Shown: piece by piece, positions 40,895-48,796 of the stretch
How positions within the stretch are numbered: position 1 is the first letter of the stretch
Layout: every line of letters starts with the position of its first letter
Source: Occallatibacter sp.
Lineage (GTDB): Bacteria; Acidobacteriota; Terriglobia; Terriglobales; Acidobacteriaceae
Direction of reading: 5' to 3'
Assembly: GCA_031296305.1 (NCBI GenBank)
Contig: JARLFZ010000008.1
Span: 1-63,881, forward strand
DNA: 63,881 nucleotides
Made by a program: the position numbers and the translations under genes
The notes under the pieces: generated by a model
The model's input: only the letters and a program-made list of their open reading frames with translations
Told to the model about the DNA's origin: nothing
The model's database searches: none

Positions 40895-42274
40895 TTATTT
40901 TTGCACTGGCGGATTGGTCTGCGCGGGCGGGCTGGCGGGGTTGGTGCTGGTTTCTGTTGTCGCTGGGCTCGCGTTCTCAGGGTCCGCGTTCTCTAGGATG
41001 GTGGTGACTTGCGCGGCGTACTCGCCGCCGGGAGCGAGGCCCAGGTACTCCCTGAACGCTACCAGGCACTCGGGAGACAGTTTGATTTTGTTGGTAGCGG
41101 GGTCGATGGGCGCGTTCACGGCGAGTCCCTGGGCCTTGACGAAATAGAGGAAGGCATCCTTGGGGTTGGCCTTGATGGCGTCGTCGGCGGCATCGATCTG
41201 CGCCAAGATGTTCTTCTCCTGGAAAAAGATGACGGCAAGATTGCGGAGGTACATTGCTGCATGGGCGGGATCGGCTTTGACGGCCGCGGCAACGGACGCG
41301 TTGGCTTCGTCGACCATACGCGTGCGGGCGTAGACCTCGCCGAGGCCGGCGTTGGCGGCGGCGATGAGCTGCGGGTCGGGATTCGTGGCCTGCGGGCTGG
41401 GACTGGCGGCCTGCGGGTCGGAATTCGAGGCTTGCGTGGTGGTATTGGCGGCCTGCGAGATCAGATCGAGTGCTTTTTTGAAGCTGGTCTCCGCGTCAAG
41501 ATAATTCTTTAGCCCCACCTGAGCGCGCCCGAGATCGATCCACAGTTCCGCCTCGTTGGGTATTTCGGCGGTCGCCTTGCTCATGAGCGATTCGATCTCG
41601 GTGTACTTCGCGAAGCGGATGTCGGCGGCCTGGGAATCCACATCGTATGCGGAGGCCGTGGAACCGAGGGTTTGGATCGCCGTGGCGCGCGCGTTCGCCG
41701 CATCCGCGAAGTCCCGGTTCGCGGTCTCGATATCGGCGTTGATGGAAGCAATCAATTTGTTGGTGGCCGCCGCACTATCGTTCGACTCTTTCATCTGCCG
41801 CAGCTTCACCTGGTCCTCGGGCGACAGCCGGTCATAGTATTCCTGGCGCGTCATATCGACGTTTTGCTCGATGCCTTTTCCGGGATAAATGACGACGCTA
41901 TGGATCAGGTCAGTGACTTTGCCTTCAGGCGCACCGGGCGCACGGTAAACCAACGTGTATTCGCCAAGGGGCACTCTGCCGGTGTAATCGCCCTTGGGAG
42001 AAACCGTGATGTTATAGCGCAGCGTGATGCCGCCGTCGGTGGAGAGGCTCACCGTGCCGCCGTGCATCGGCGCGCCTGTGGGACTGGTGACGATGCCGTA
42101 AATCCAGCCGATGTCGCGTCCCTCGTCGGGATCGGATTGTTGATCGGGTTGTTGGGGCGGGGTAGGATCCTGCGGATGCGCCGTAGCAAGAACCAAAGCG
42201 ACGAGGCCGATGGCAACGGGGATGCGCACCGCGCCGCGCGGACGCAGACGCAAAGCGAAAGTCATGCAATGCAT
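40895..42274 (-). CDS. Secreted TPR protein with N-terminal carboxypeptidase-like domain, paralogue 1
   Basis: 459 residues (an ATG three codons in is also possible). A signal-type helix (VAIGLVALVLATAHP) is followed by a CarboxypepD_reg-like beta domain (IYGIVTSPTGAPMHGGTVSL, YTLVYRAPGAPEGKVTDLIH), a coiled stretch (QEYYDRLSPEDQVKLRQMKE), and TPR units (LWIDLGRAQVGLKNYLDAET; MYLRNLAVIFFQEKNILAQI). A low-complexity Gln/Ala/Asn/Ser insert (QAANTTTQASNSDPQAASPS) lies at about 279-305. The sister gene at 42389 lacks it. It is probably exported, acting as a scaffold; the partner is unknown. Confidence 0.8.
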   Translation of the reverse strand: MHCMTFALRLRPRGAVRIPVAIGLVALVLATAHPQDPTPPQQPDQQSDPDEGRDIGWIYGIVTSPTGAPMHGGTVSLSTDGGITLRYNITVSPKGDYTGRVPLGEYTLVYRAPGAPEGKVTDLIHSVVIYPGKGIEQNVDMTRQEYYDRLSPEDQVKLRQMKESNDSAAATNKLIASINADIETANRDFADAANARATAIQTLGSTASAYDVDSQAADIRFAKYTEIESLMSKATAEIPNEAELWIDLGRAQVGLKNYLDAETSFKKALDLISQAANTTTQASNSDPQAASPSPQATNPDPQLIAAANAGLGEVYARTRMVDEANASVAAAVKADPAHAAMYLRNLAVIFFQEKNILAQIDAADDAIKANPKDAFLYFVKAQGLAVNAPIDPATNKIKLSPECLVAFREYLGLAPGGEYAAQVTTILENADPENASPATTETSTNPASPPAQTNPPVQK

Positions 42275-42327
42275 TGTACGGCGGTTCGGGGGTGGGGAGA
42301 TTTTTGGAGGGGTAGAGGCTGTGTGCT

Positions 42328-42376
42328 GCGGGGGTCGGGAGACCCCCGCTACAGCCGGTCAGGAGACCGGCGCTAC
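42328..42376 (+). repeat. Two-hairpin dispersed element, copy 2
   Basis: First hairpin GCGGGGGTC-GGGA-GACCCCCGC (42328-42349), 9 bp. Linker TACA. Second hairpin GCCGGTC-AGGA-GACCGGC (42354-42371), then GCTAC. It lies between the two TPR paralogues. The first stem differs from copy 1 at most positions but remains fully paired. Confidence 0.85.
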
Positions 42377-42388
42377 ACTGCTTCGACT

Positions 42389-43570
42389 TTACTTTGCGGC
42401 CTGCGCAAGGATGCCCGCGACGTCCGCGGCGAACTGGCCCTTCGGCGCCAATTCCAGATACTTCTTGTAGGCTGCCATGCATTCCGGAGGCAGAACGTAG
42501 TGGCCCTTGGCGTCGACGGTAGCGCTCATAATCAACCCCTGGCCCTTGATGTAATACAGGATAGCGAGGCCGGGATCATTCGGGTTCGGATCGGACTTGA
42601 TGGCGTCATCCGCTGCGGCAGCCTGAGCTGTGGCGTTGCCTTCCTGGAAGAAGATAATGGCCTGGTTCTTGAGATAGAGCTGGGCGTTCGCAGGATCGGC
42701 CTTGGCGGCAGCGTCAAACGCGGCGTTGGCCTCAGGAATCTTGCCGGTGCGCGCGTAGCACTCACCCAAGCCAGACTGGGCTTGACCGATGACGGGCATG
42801 CGCGGCTTTTTGGAAGCGGTCTCGAGATCGATGGCCTTCTTGTAGGACGTGATGGCATCGTCGTAATGCTTGAGTCCGGCCTGCCCGTAGCCAAGTTGGC
42901 TCCACAACAGTGCCTCGTCCGGCTTAAGGCCCGTATCCCGCGTCGCGATGCTCACGATATCGGTGTACTTGGCGGTCTTGATCTCGATGACCTTGCTGGC
43001 AAGATCTGCCTTGGAAGGAGTACCACCGAGGGCCTGCGCCGCAAGCGTGGCTGAGTTATCGATGTCTTTCTTGTCCTGATTGACGACCTTCAGGTCGGCA
43101 TTGAGCTGGTTGATGAGGACGTTGGCCTGCAAGGCGGCGGCGTTGGCCTTTTTCAGATCCTCTAGTTGCTTCTTCTCCTCCGGCGACATCTTGTCGATAT
43201 ATTCCTGGCGCGACATGTCGACGTCCTGAGCGATATCCTGCCCAATGACAATTTTGATGCCGCGGATAGAATCGACCATCTTGCCGGCCGGCGTATCTGC
43301 CGCGCGGTAGACCACCATGTAGGTCCCCTGCGGCGCTTCTCCGGTGTAATTGCCGGATTCATCGACCGGGAAGGTGTACTTCAGGGTCACACCGCCATCG
43401 GTAGAGAGGCTTACCGTGCCGCCGCCCTGGGGTTGTCCAGTGGGGTTGATGACGCGGCCGTGAATTTTGCCTGTATTTCCAGCGGGCGCCTGTGAGTGCG
43501 CGGGGGCGAGAGCGAATGCCAAGAGTCCCGCAGCAGCCAGACCCAGCCAACGTGAAAGAGTGCGATTCAT
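42389..43570 (-). CDS. Secreted TPR protein with carboxypeptidase-like domain, paralogue 2
   Basis: 393 residues with a signal peptide (WLGLAAAGLLAFALAPAHSQ). It has the same plan as the gene at 40895: beta domain (IHGRVINPTGQPQGGGTVSL, YMVVYRAADTPAGKMVDSIR), coiled region (QEYIDKMSPEEKKQLEDLKK), TPRs (LWSQLGYGQAGLKHYDDAIT; LYLKNQAIIFFQEGNATAQA). Shared phrases such as GGTVSLSTDGG and ECxxAxxxYLxLAPxGxxAA show a tandem duplication. The Ser/Asn insert is absent. Probably exported; the role is unknown. Confidence 0.82.
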   Translation of the reverse strand: MNRTLSRWLGLAAAGLLAFALAPAHSQAPAGNTGKIHGRVINPTGQPQGGGTVSLSTDGGVTLKYTFPVDESGNYTGEAPQGTYMVVYRAADTPAGKMVDSIRGIKIVIGQDIAQDVDMSRQEYIDKMSPEEKKQLEDLKKANAAALQANVLINQLNADLKVVNQDKKDIDNSATLAAQALGGTPSKADLASKVIEIKTAKYTDIVSIATRDTGLKPDEALLWSQLGYGQAGLKHYDDAITSYKKAIDLETASKKPRMPVIGQAQSGLGECYARTGKIPEANAAFDAAAKADPANAQLYLKNQAIIFFQEGNATAQAAAADDAIKSDPNPNDPGLAILYYIKGQGLIMSATVDAKGHYVLPPECMAAYKKYLELAPKGQFAADVAGILAQAAK

Positions 43571-43905
43571 GTTTTCTCCTTAAGAGCGGCGGGAAGCTTC
43601 ACTGCCCGCGGGCTCAAAAAATTCAAAATCTCAGGCGCGTCGGAAGAGACCCATCCGGAAGAGCGCACTTGTGAGCAAAACCCAAGTTAAATCCAATGCA
43701 GCACCCAGCACAAGGGGGTTCCGGCCGGCGATGCTCCGGTGCGATGGTGATTGCGGCGCGGGCCCAGTTGTCTTGACGCAGACGCCTGCCCACAAGTTGC
43801 CCATTGCGTCGCGCGGTCTTCGCGCGCGGTGCGGATTTCAATTCTCATGGTAGTTGGACAGGCGCGGGTACGCGTGTGGTCTGTATCACACACTAAAATC
43901 AAGGC
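43571..43905. other. Intergenic region, 335 bp, divergent promoters expected
   Basis: It separates the minus-strand TPR gene from a plus-strand GNAT gene. TAAGGAGAAAAC on the minus strand is the TPR gene's ribosome site. A TTGGACA-like and a TGTATC-like box lie near 43855-43885 for the GNAT gene. No gene or repeat was recognised. Confidence 0.5.
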
Positions 43906-44451
43906 ATGGGAACGGTGATTCGGAGTGCTACGGCGACGGATGTCGCGCAAATTCTCGCTTTTATACGCGCGCTTGCCGCCTTTGAGCGGGCGCCGGACGC
44001 GGTGGTTGCGACGGAGGAGGGGCTGCTGCGCGATGGGTTTGGCCCTAACCCGTTTTATTCCTGCCTGATTGCCGAGCAGGATGGGCAGCCAGCCGGCTTC
44101 GCGCTGTTTTTCTACGACTACTCGACATGGATGGGGCGACCGGGTATCTACCTTGAGGACCTGTTTGTGCTGCCGGAGTTTCGCGGCCGGGGGATCGGCA
44201 AGGCGCTGCTCAAGCACGTGGCCGCTGTCGCGGTGGAAAAGAACTGCGGGCGGCTGAACTGGGCGGTTCTGGACTGGAATACGCCGGCCATTGATTTCTA
44301 TCGCGCTATGGGGGCGGAGTTTATGGATGAGTGGAAGCTGGTGCGGTTGGAAGGCGAGGCGATCCGGCGGCTGGCCGAGATCCCACCCATTTCCGCAAAA
44401 AGCGCGGAAATAGATGGGGCACAGGGCGGCTCGTCTCAGAGTTCGATTTGA
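43906..44451 (+). CDS. GNAT acetyltransferase, diamine-acetyltransferase-like
   Basis: 181 residues. It opens IRSATATDVAQILAFIRALA and has the acetyl-CoA loop LPEFRGRGIGKALLKHVA and the late NTPAIDFYRAMGAEFMDEWK of the spermidine/diamine acetyltransferase group. The usual protein ends soon after WKLVRLEGEA. Here 25 more residues (PPISAKSAEIDGAQGGSSQ) are encoded by a palindromic repeat (44382-44424). The substrate is unknown. The stop is 4 nt before a two-hairpin element and 64 nt before trmFO. Confidence 0.9.
   Translation: MGTVIRSATATDVAQILAFIRALAAFERAPDAVVATEEGLLRDGFGPNPFYSCLIAEQDGQPAGFALFFYDYSTWMGRPGIYLEDLFVLPEFRGRGIGKALLKHVAAVAVEKNCGRLNWAVLDWNTPAIDFYRAMGAEFMDEWKLVRLEGEAIRRLAEIPPISAKSAEIDGAQGGSSQSSI
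44382..44424 (+). repeat. CCCACCC...GATGGGGCAC element, copy in GNAT 3' end
   Basis: CCCACCC then stem ATTTCCGC (44389-44396), loop AAAAAGC, and GCGGAAAT (44404-44411), then AGATGGGGCAC. Same flanks as the copy in trmFO (45632-45670), with a different inner stem. It supplies the C-terminal tail of the acetyltransferase. Confidence 0.7.
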
Positions 44452-44454
44452 AAT

Positions 44455-44503
44455 GTGAGGGTCTGGAGACCCTCACTACAGCCGGCCTGGAGGTCGGCGC
44501 TAC
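44455..44503 (+). repeat. Two-hairpin dispersed element, copy 3
   Basis: First hairpin GTGAGGGTC-TGGA-GACCCTCAC (44455-44476), 9 bp. Linker TACA. Second hairpin GCCGGCC-TGGA-GGTCGGC (44481-44498) with one G:T pair, then GCTAC. It sits between the GNAT stop and the trmFO ribosome site (AAGGGG, 44504-44509), so it is in the trmFO leader. Confidence 0.85.
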
Positions 44504-44515
44504 AAGGGGTACGCC

Positions 44516-46066
44516 TTGAGGATTCGCGTGATTGGCGGCGGACTGGCCGGGCCGGAGGCGGCGCTGACGGCGGCGCGGCTGGGCTGCGAGGTGGATCTCT
44601 ATGAGATGCGCGCGGTGGTGGATGGAAAGCCGCGCCTGACACCGGCGCACCAGACCACGGATTTCGGCGAGCTGGTTTGCTCGAACTCGCTGAAGAGCGA
44701 ATCCGAGTGGACCGCGCCGTGGCTTCTCAAGCAAGAAATGCGACGCGGGGGCTCGGCGCTTTTGCGCATTGCAGATGCCTGTGCAGTACCGGCGGGTCAC
44801 GCTTTGGCTGTGGATCGCGTGGAGTTTTCGCGGCGCATCTCGGAGGCGATCGAAGCCGAGCCGCGCATTCGCGTGATTCGCGAAGAGGTGACGAGCCTGG
44901 AAGATGACCCGTACATCGCTGCTGGCGGCGTGGACGCCGCCAGTACAGCCGGTCTGGAGACCGGCGGTACATCGCGAGCTGAGTTGCAGACGGGATCGAA
45001 GTGCACGATTGTGGCGACGGGGCCGCTGACTTCGGACGCGTTGGGCAAGGAGATCGAGCGGCTGACCGGCGCGGGACATCTGGCGTTTTACGATTCGATT
45101 TCGCCGATTGTGGATGCCGAATCGATTGACATGAGCCGCGTGTATTTTGCCGCGCGCTGGGACAAGGGGACAGCCGACTACATCAACTGCCCGATGGACC
45201 GCGCGGAGTACGACTGCTTTTACGACGCGCTGCTGGCGGCTGAAGCCGCCGAGAGCAAAGAGTGGGAGAGGCTCGAATATTTTGAAGGTTGTCTGCCGAT
45301 CGAAGTACTTGCCACGCGGGGACGCGACACTTTGCGCTTCGGGCCGATGAAGCCGGTGGGGCTGCGCGATCCGCGCACGGGGAAAAATCCGTGGGCCGTG
45401 GTGCAGTTGCGTAAGGAGAATCTGCGCGCGGACAGCTACAACCTGGTCGGGTTTCAGAATCATTTGAAGTTTGGCGAACAGGCGCGGGTTCTGCGGCTGA
45501 TTCCGGGACTTGAGAATGCGCGCTTCCTGCGCTACGGGCAGATTCATCGCAACACGTACATCTGCGCGCCGGTGTTGCTGGATGCATGCCTGCGGCTGAA
45601 GCGTGACGCTGGCCCGATAGATTCTGCGTCTCCCACCCATTCGCAAGAAACGCGAATGGATGGGGCACCCACGATTTCTTTTGGACACACGATCTTTTTT
45701 GCGGGGCAGGTTTGCGGCGTGGAGGGTTACACGGAATCCATTGCGACGGGAATGCTGGCGGGGATTTATGCCGCGGCGATGGCTCGCGGCGAGGAACCTG
45801 TACCCGCTCCGCGCGCGACGGCGCTGGGCTCGCTGGTGCACTACATTACGCACGCGGACGCAAAGAACTTTCAGCCCGCCAACATCACGTTCGACTTGTT
45901 GGAGCCGCTGGAAGAAGAGTTGCGGAAAAAGATTCGCGATAAGAAGGAGCGGCATCGGATCGTATGCGAGCGGGCGCTGGCGGCATTCAATGCGTGGCGG
46001 ACTGCGATTGAAAGGGCGACGTCGATCCCCTCGACGGCAAGCGATGGCCGTGCGCTCACCGATTAA
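44516..46066 (+). CDS. trmFO: tRNA (uracil-5-)-methyltransferase TrmFO with two repeat inserts
   Basis: 516 residues; about 440-460 is usual. It uses methylene-tetrahydrofolate and FAD to make m5U54 in tRNA. TTG start with AAGGGG upstream. It has the N-terminal FAD motif VIGGGLAGPEAALTAARLG, the Cys in ELVCSNSLKSESEWTAPWLL, and the second Cys in TADYINCPMDRAEYDCF, both catalytically important in the family. Two stretches are extra: about 137-153 (GGVDAASTAGLETGGTSR) and about 373-385 (SPTHSQETRMDGAP). Each coincides with a dispersed palindrome (44922-44970 and 45632-45670) inserted in frame. The C-terminus is also longer. Confidence 0.92.
   Translation: MRIRVIGGGLAGPEAALTAARLGCEVDLYEMRAVVDGKPRLTPAHQTTDFGELVCSNSLKSESEWTAPWLLKQEMRRGGSALLRIADACAVPAGHALAVDRVEFSRRISEAIEAEPRIRVIREEVTSLEDDPYIAAGGVDAASTAGLETGGTSRAELQTGSKCTIVATGPLTSDALGKEIERLTGAGHLAFYDSISPIVDAESIDMSRVYFAARWDKGTADYINCPMDRAEYDCFYDALLAAEAAESKEWERLEYFEGCLPIEVLATRGRDTLRFGPMKPVGLRDPRTGKNPWAVVQLRKENLRADSYNLVGFQNHLKFGEQARVLRLIPGLENARFLRYGQIHRNTYICAPVLLDACLRLKRDAGPIDSASPTHSQETRMDGAPTISFGHTIFFAGQVCGVEGYTESIATGMLAGIYAAAMARGEEPVPAPRATALGSLVHYITHADAKNFQPANITFDLLEPLEEELRKKIRDKKERHRIVCERALAAFNAWRTAIERATSIPSTASDGRALTD
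44922..44970 (+). repeat. Two-hairpin dispersed element, copy 4, inside trmFO
   Basis: First hairpin CTGGCGGCG-TGGA-CGCCGCCAG (44922-44943), 9 bp. Linker TACA. Second hairpin GCCGGTC-TGGA-GACCGGC (44948-44965), then GGTAC. It is in frame and encodes GGVDAASTAGLETGGT. The second hairpin is identical to copy 1; the first differs completely. Confidence 0.85.
45632..45670 (+). repeat. CCCACCC...GATGGGGCAC element, copy in trmFO
   Basis: CCCACCC then ATTCGC (45639-45644), loop AAGAAAC, GCGAAT (45652-45657), then GGATGGGGCACCC. It is in frame in trmFO and encodes SPTHSQETRMDGAPT. Confidence 0.7.
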
Positions 46067-46887
46067 TTCGGCGAGGGTTGCTCGACGTGGTCGATGACGA
46101 TGGTTTCGATGGGGCCTTTGCTTGATTTGAAGTCCAGACCGAGGTCCTTCATGGCCACGAGAAGAAATCCCGTGATGTCGCGGCTGTCGCTGTTGTCGGT
46201 ATCACCCATGCGGAAATCGAAGTCGAATGATCCGGTGATTCCGGTGCGATCGAGAACCGGGTGGCCGAGCCACGAGCTCATACGTTTGGCCAAATTGGAC
46301 ATGGAAATGTTTTTGCCGCCATACCAGGTTTGGTAGTCTCCACCTGCCCAGGGATACGCGCTTTTGTCGGCGGGCGGATGCAATTTGAAATCGCCCTTGC
46401 CGCGTGTGAGCAGATAAACCTGGCCCTCCCTGGTTTCGCGATGGAATTCGAGATGAAATCGATCGATGAGCAAAGCCAGCAGCATCTGACGCTCTTCGTC
46501 GATGGGAGGATCGACCGAAAATGCGGGCTGCACTTTCGCGGATTGGGAATTCTCTGGCGGAACGGCCTGGATTTCGAATCCGTCACCTTTCGTGAAATGC
46601 GCCCAGCCAGGCAGGCCTTCGATCTGGAAATGGTCCACGTTGAGCGCAAGCATGATGAGGTACTGCAATCGGCATCCTTTGCCGACGATTCTGCCGCCGG
46701 GGAAGATGCGAAAACCGTTGAGCTCCCGCTGGCTTGGTCCTGAAGGCCGAATCGAGGCGACTTCGAATTGCGGCAGGTTGTCGGGGGCTTTTTGGATTTC
46801 GGCCGGCCCCGGAGCGGTCTGCGCAAAGGCGCAGGCGGCGGTGAACACGAGCAAGACGGTGGCGGCTCTGCTTGATCTCTTTCGCAT
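46063..46887 (-). CDS. TIGR03435 family exported protein
   Basis: About 274 residues from ATG 46887 (ATG 46911 is possible). The signal segment (AATVLLVFTAACAFAQ) precedes LPQFEVASIRPSGPSQRELN and NGFRIFPGGRIVGKGCRLQY, the hallmarks of this Acidobacteriota/soil-associated family; LLIDRFHLEFHRETREGQVY, LSNLAKRMSSWLG-like text and VLDRTGITGSFDFDFRM complete the usual pattern. It ends KSSKGPIETIVIDHVEQPSP. No function is established for the family. Its stop codon overlaps that of convergent trmFO. Confidence 0.9.
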   Translation of the reverse strand: MRKRSSRAATVLLVFTAACAFAQTAPGPAEIQKAPDNLPQFEVASIRPSGPSQRELNGFRIFPGGRIVGKGCRLQYLIMLALNVDHFQIEGLPGWAHFTKGDGFEIQAVPPENSQSAKVQPAFSVDPPIDEERQMLLALLIDRFHLEFHRETREGQVYLLTRGKGDFKLHPPADKSAYPWAGGDYQTWYGGKNISMSNLAKRMSSWLGHPVLDRTGITGSFDFDFRMGDTDNSDSRDITGFLLVAMKDLGLDFKSSKGPIETIVIDHVEQPSPN

Positions 46888-47353
46888 GGTTGTGGTGGAG
46901 CTCCCGTGCATTGGACGCGCTGGAGGGCGCGAGTGCTCAATCTGAATCTCTAACAGATTCTTCGATGGCGGACGAGGGGGCTGGTGCGGTTTGAAAGAAC
47001 CATCCCTCAAGGGCTAAAGCCCCGCATTCATTTTGGCGTTTTTTTGCGACACGCGACCCTCGCACGGCGTGGTTTCGCGGGTCGCGCCCTTTCAAAACAG
47101 GTTCGAACTGCACCGCCGCGACTTTGTAACTGCGACCTCGCGGGGGTCTTATTCTTAGGCGAGGAAGCCGGCAGGGGGAGTCTGGGGCGCAACGATCAGA
47201 GACCTGAAGGCCGGGAACCTTTCCGCACTTACCCGTGTCCAACAGAGTAGGCTTTGCGCGCGGCGACGGCATGGCGCGACCATTTACCCTGAAGACTGGG
47301 ACGAAGCATGTAACTGGGCGCTGCGCGGGTCCGTGGGAAGCGAGAATTTCTTG
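46888..47353. other. Intergenic region, 466 bp, divergent, with a TAAA-loop element
   Basis: It lies between the minus-strand TIGR03435 gene and the plus-strand DUF6599-like gene. It holds the second TAAA-loop element (see 47002-47090). No gene is supported. Confidence 0.55.
47002..47090 (+). repeat. TAAA-loop hairpin element, copy 2
   Basis: CCCTCAAGGGCTAAAGCCCC matches copy 1 (39299) closely and folds as GGGC-TAAA-GCCC (47011-47022). Downstream GCGACCC (47053-47059) pairs with GGGTCGC (47079-47085), and both copies then share a TTTCAAAA motif. Confidence 0.6.
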
Positions 47354-48586
47354 ATGCGATGGTTGGCAATGATTTGTGGTGTGGCGGCGATCGGTTGCGG
47401 CGCGGCGATGGCGTGCGCCCAGGCGGCGCAGCCTACAGCCGCGGAGAAGAAATCGGCCACAACTATCGTGCTTCCGCCTTCGCCCAAGGCCCTTTTGCCG
47501 GACGAGTTTGATGGTTGGACGACGGCAGAGACCTCGAAAACCATGACCGATGCTGCGCAGGCCGACCCAGCCAATGCTGCGGCGCTGAAGGAATACGGGT
47601 TCAACGCGGCCGTCGAGGCCAGTTACAAGCGCGAGGGTGAAACGTTGAGCCTGCGCGCGCTGCGCTTCGATGATGCGAGCGGAGCTTACGGCGCATACAG
47701 CTACTACCGGCAGAATGGCTGGCCGAAGGAAGCCATCGGCAGCGGCGCGGCGTCGAACAACAATCGCGTTCTGTTTTGGGTGGGAACAACCGTGGTGGAC
47801 GCCACGTTTTCTCACATAGGGCCAATGTCGGCAGGGGAGATGCGCGAGATTGCGCGCCAGTTGCCGCAGCCGACTGGAAACCGCGCACTGGCGCCGCCCA
47901 TTCTGGCGAGCCTGCCGCAGGCAAAGCTTGACCCGCAAAGCACTCACTATGCGCTGGGGCCAGCCAGTTACGCGGGCGCTGGCGGAGTGTTGCCGCCGTC
48001 GCTGGTCAAATTTGAGATGGGCGCCGAAACGCTCACGGCGAATTACTCACTCGTCTCCGGTTCGGCTACGCTCACGCTCATCGATTACCCCACGCCGCAG
48101 ATCGCCCACGCACAGGTGGAGGCAATTCGCGCGTATCTGAAGGCGGGCGGCCAGGCGCAGCCACCGTGGCCCAAGCCGCTCGTCGACTCCGATACGGCTG
48201 CGCTCGAGGTGCGAGATAGCGGGCCGCTGGTGGCGATCGTGAGCGGGGATGTGATTCCCGACGACGCCCACCGGCTGCTCGAGTCGGTGCATTACGAAGC
48301 CGATATGACGGCGATTCCGCAGCCGTTGGAGTCGGATGTGGAGAAGACCAGCAAGCTGCTGCTGGGCATTGCTGTGCTGAGCCTGATTGGCGCCGCGGCG
48401 GCCATTCTGCTGGGAGGGATGCTGGGCGGTGGCAGGGCGCTTTACCGGATCGCCACGGGCAAGCCAGCCTCGTCAATGTACGACGTGGAGTTCATTCATC
48501 TCGATTTGCAGGAAAAATGGGTCGAAGTCCGGGAAGAATCGGTGGAAGAAATCGAGGCAATCGAGAGGCCGCATCCGAAGGGTTAA
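47354..48586 (+). CDS. Exported DUF6599-like protein with C-terminal membrane helix
   Basis: 410 residues from ATG 47354 (GTG 47333 is possible). The signal segment (MRWLAMICGVAAIGCGAAMA) is followed by LPDEFDGWTTAETSKTMTDA and ALKEYGFNAAVEASYKREGE with GAYGAYSYYRQNGWPKEAIG, the DUF6599 pattern of acidobacterial exported proteins. Near the end LLLGIAVLSLIGAAAAILLG is a membrane helix, and the final 40 residues (YDVEFIHLDLQEKWVEVREE) would be cytoplasmic. The role is unknown. Confidence 0.75.
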   Translation: MRWLAMICGVAAIGCGAAMACAQAAQPTAAEKKSATTIVLPPSPKALLPDEFDGWTTAETSKTMTDAAQADPANAAALKEYGFNAAVEASYKREGETLSLRALRFDDASGAYGAYSYYRQNGWPKEAIGSGAASNNNRVLFWVGTTVVDATFSHIGPMSAGEMREIARQLPQPTGNRALAPPILASLPQAKLDPQSTHYALGPASYAGAGGVLPPSLVKFEMGAETLTANYSLVSGSATLTLIDYPTPQIAHAQVEAIRAYLKAGGQAQPPWPKPLVDSDTAALEVRDSGPLVAIVSGDVIPDDAHRLLESVHYEADMTAIPQPLESDVEKTSKLLLGIAVLSLIGAAAAILLGGMLGGGRALYRIATGKPASSMYDVEFIHLDLQEKWVEVREESVEEIEAIERPHPKG

Positions 48587-48760
48587 TGTCGTACTTATAC
48601 TGTGGAAAAATGGTCAGAAACCCGAAAAAACTAGGCTAAATCACGGGAAATCACGAAGATAGGCAGGCGAAAAATCGGCGAAGAAAATCGAGGTCGCGAC
48701 GCCTGCATTGGATTGTTAAATTATTGAAAATAAAGCCAGTTATTTTGTGCCATATTTTCT
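48587..48760. other. AT-rich gap upstream of the small RNA promoter
   Basis: No gene. The 174 bp are A/T-rich with short near-repeats (AAATCACGGGAAATCACGAA). It separates the DUF6599-like gene from the promoter at 48762. Confidence 0.4.
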
Positions 48761-48761
48761 C

Positions 48762-48790
48762 TTGACACTGCTTTCCTCCGAACCTAGTAT
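48762..48790 (+). promoter_or_regulatory. Strong sigma-70 promoter of a candidate small RNA
   Basis: TTGACA (48762-48767), a 17-bp spacer, then TAGTAT (48785-48790). This is a perfect -35 and a 4-of-6 -10 at ideal spacing, in an AT-rich stretch. Start would be near 48797. Confidence 0.7.
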
Positions 48791-48796
48791 GCAGCC

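Noticed and set aside
41672..43054. 460-codon plus-strand frame across both TPR genes
   Set aside because: Runs through two minus-strand genes and the repeat between them; no recognisable protein features.
44455..44503. Riboswitch or attenuator in the trmFO leader
   Set aside because: The structure is one of several identical-style dispersed elements, two of them inside coding sequence, so a gene-specific riboswitch is unlikely.
44321..45955. 544-codon minus-strand open frame opposite trmFO
   Set aside because: Arg/His-rich antisense of an unmistakable TrmFO; no ribosome site or motif.
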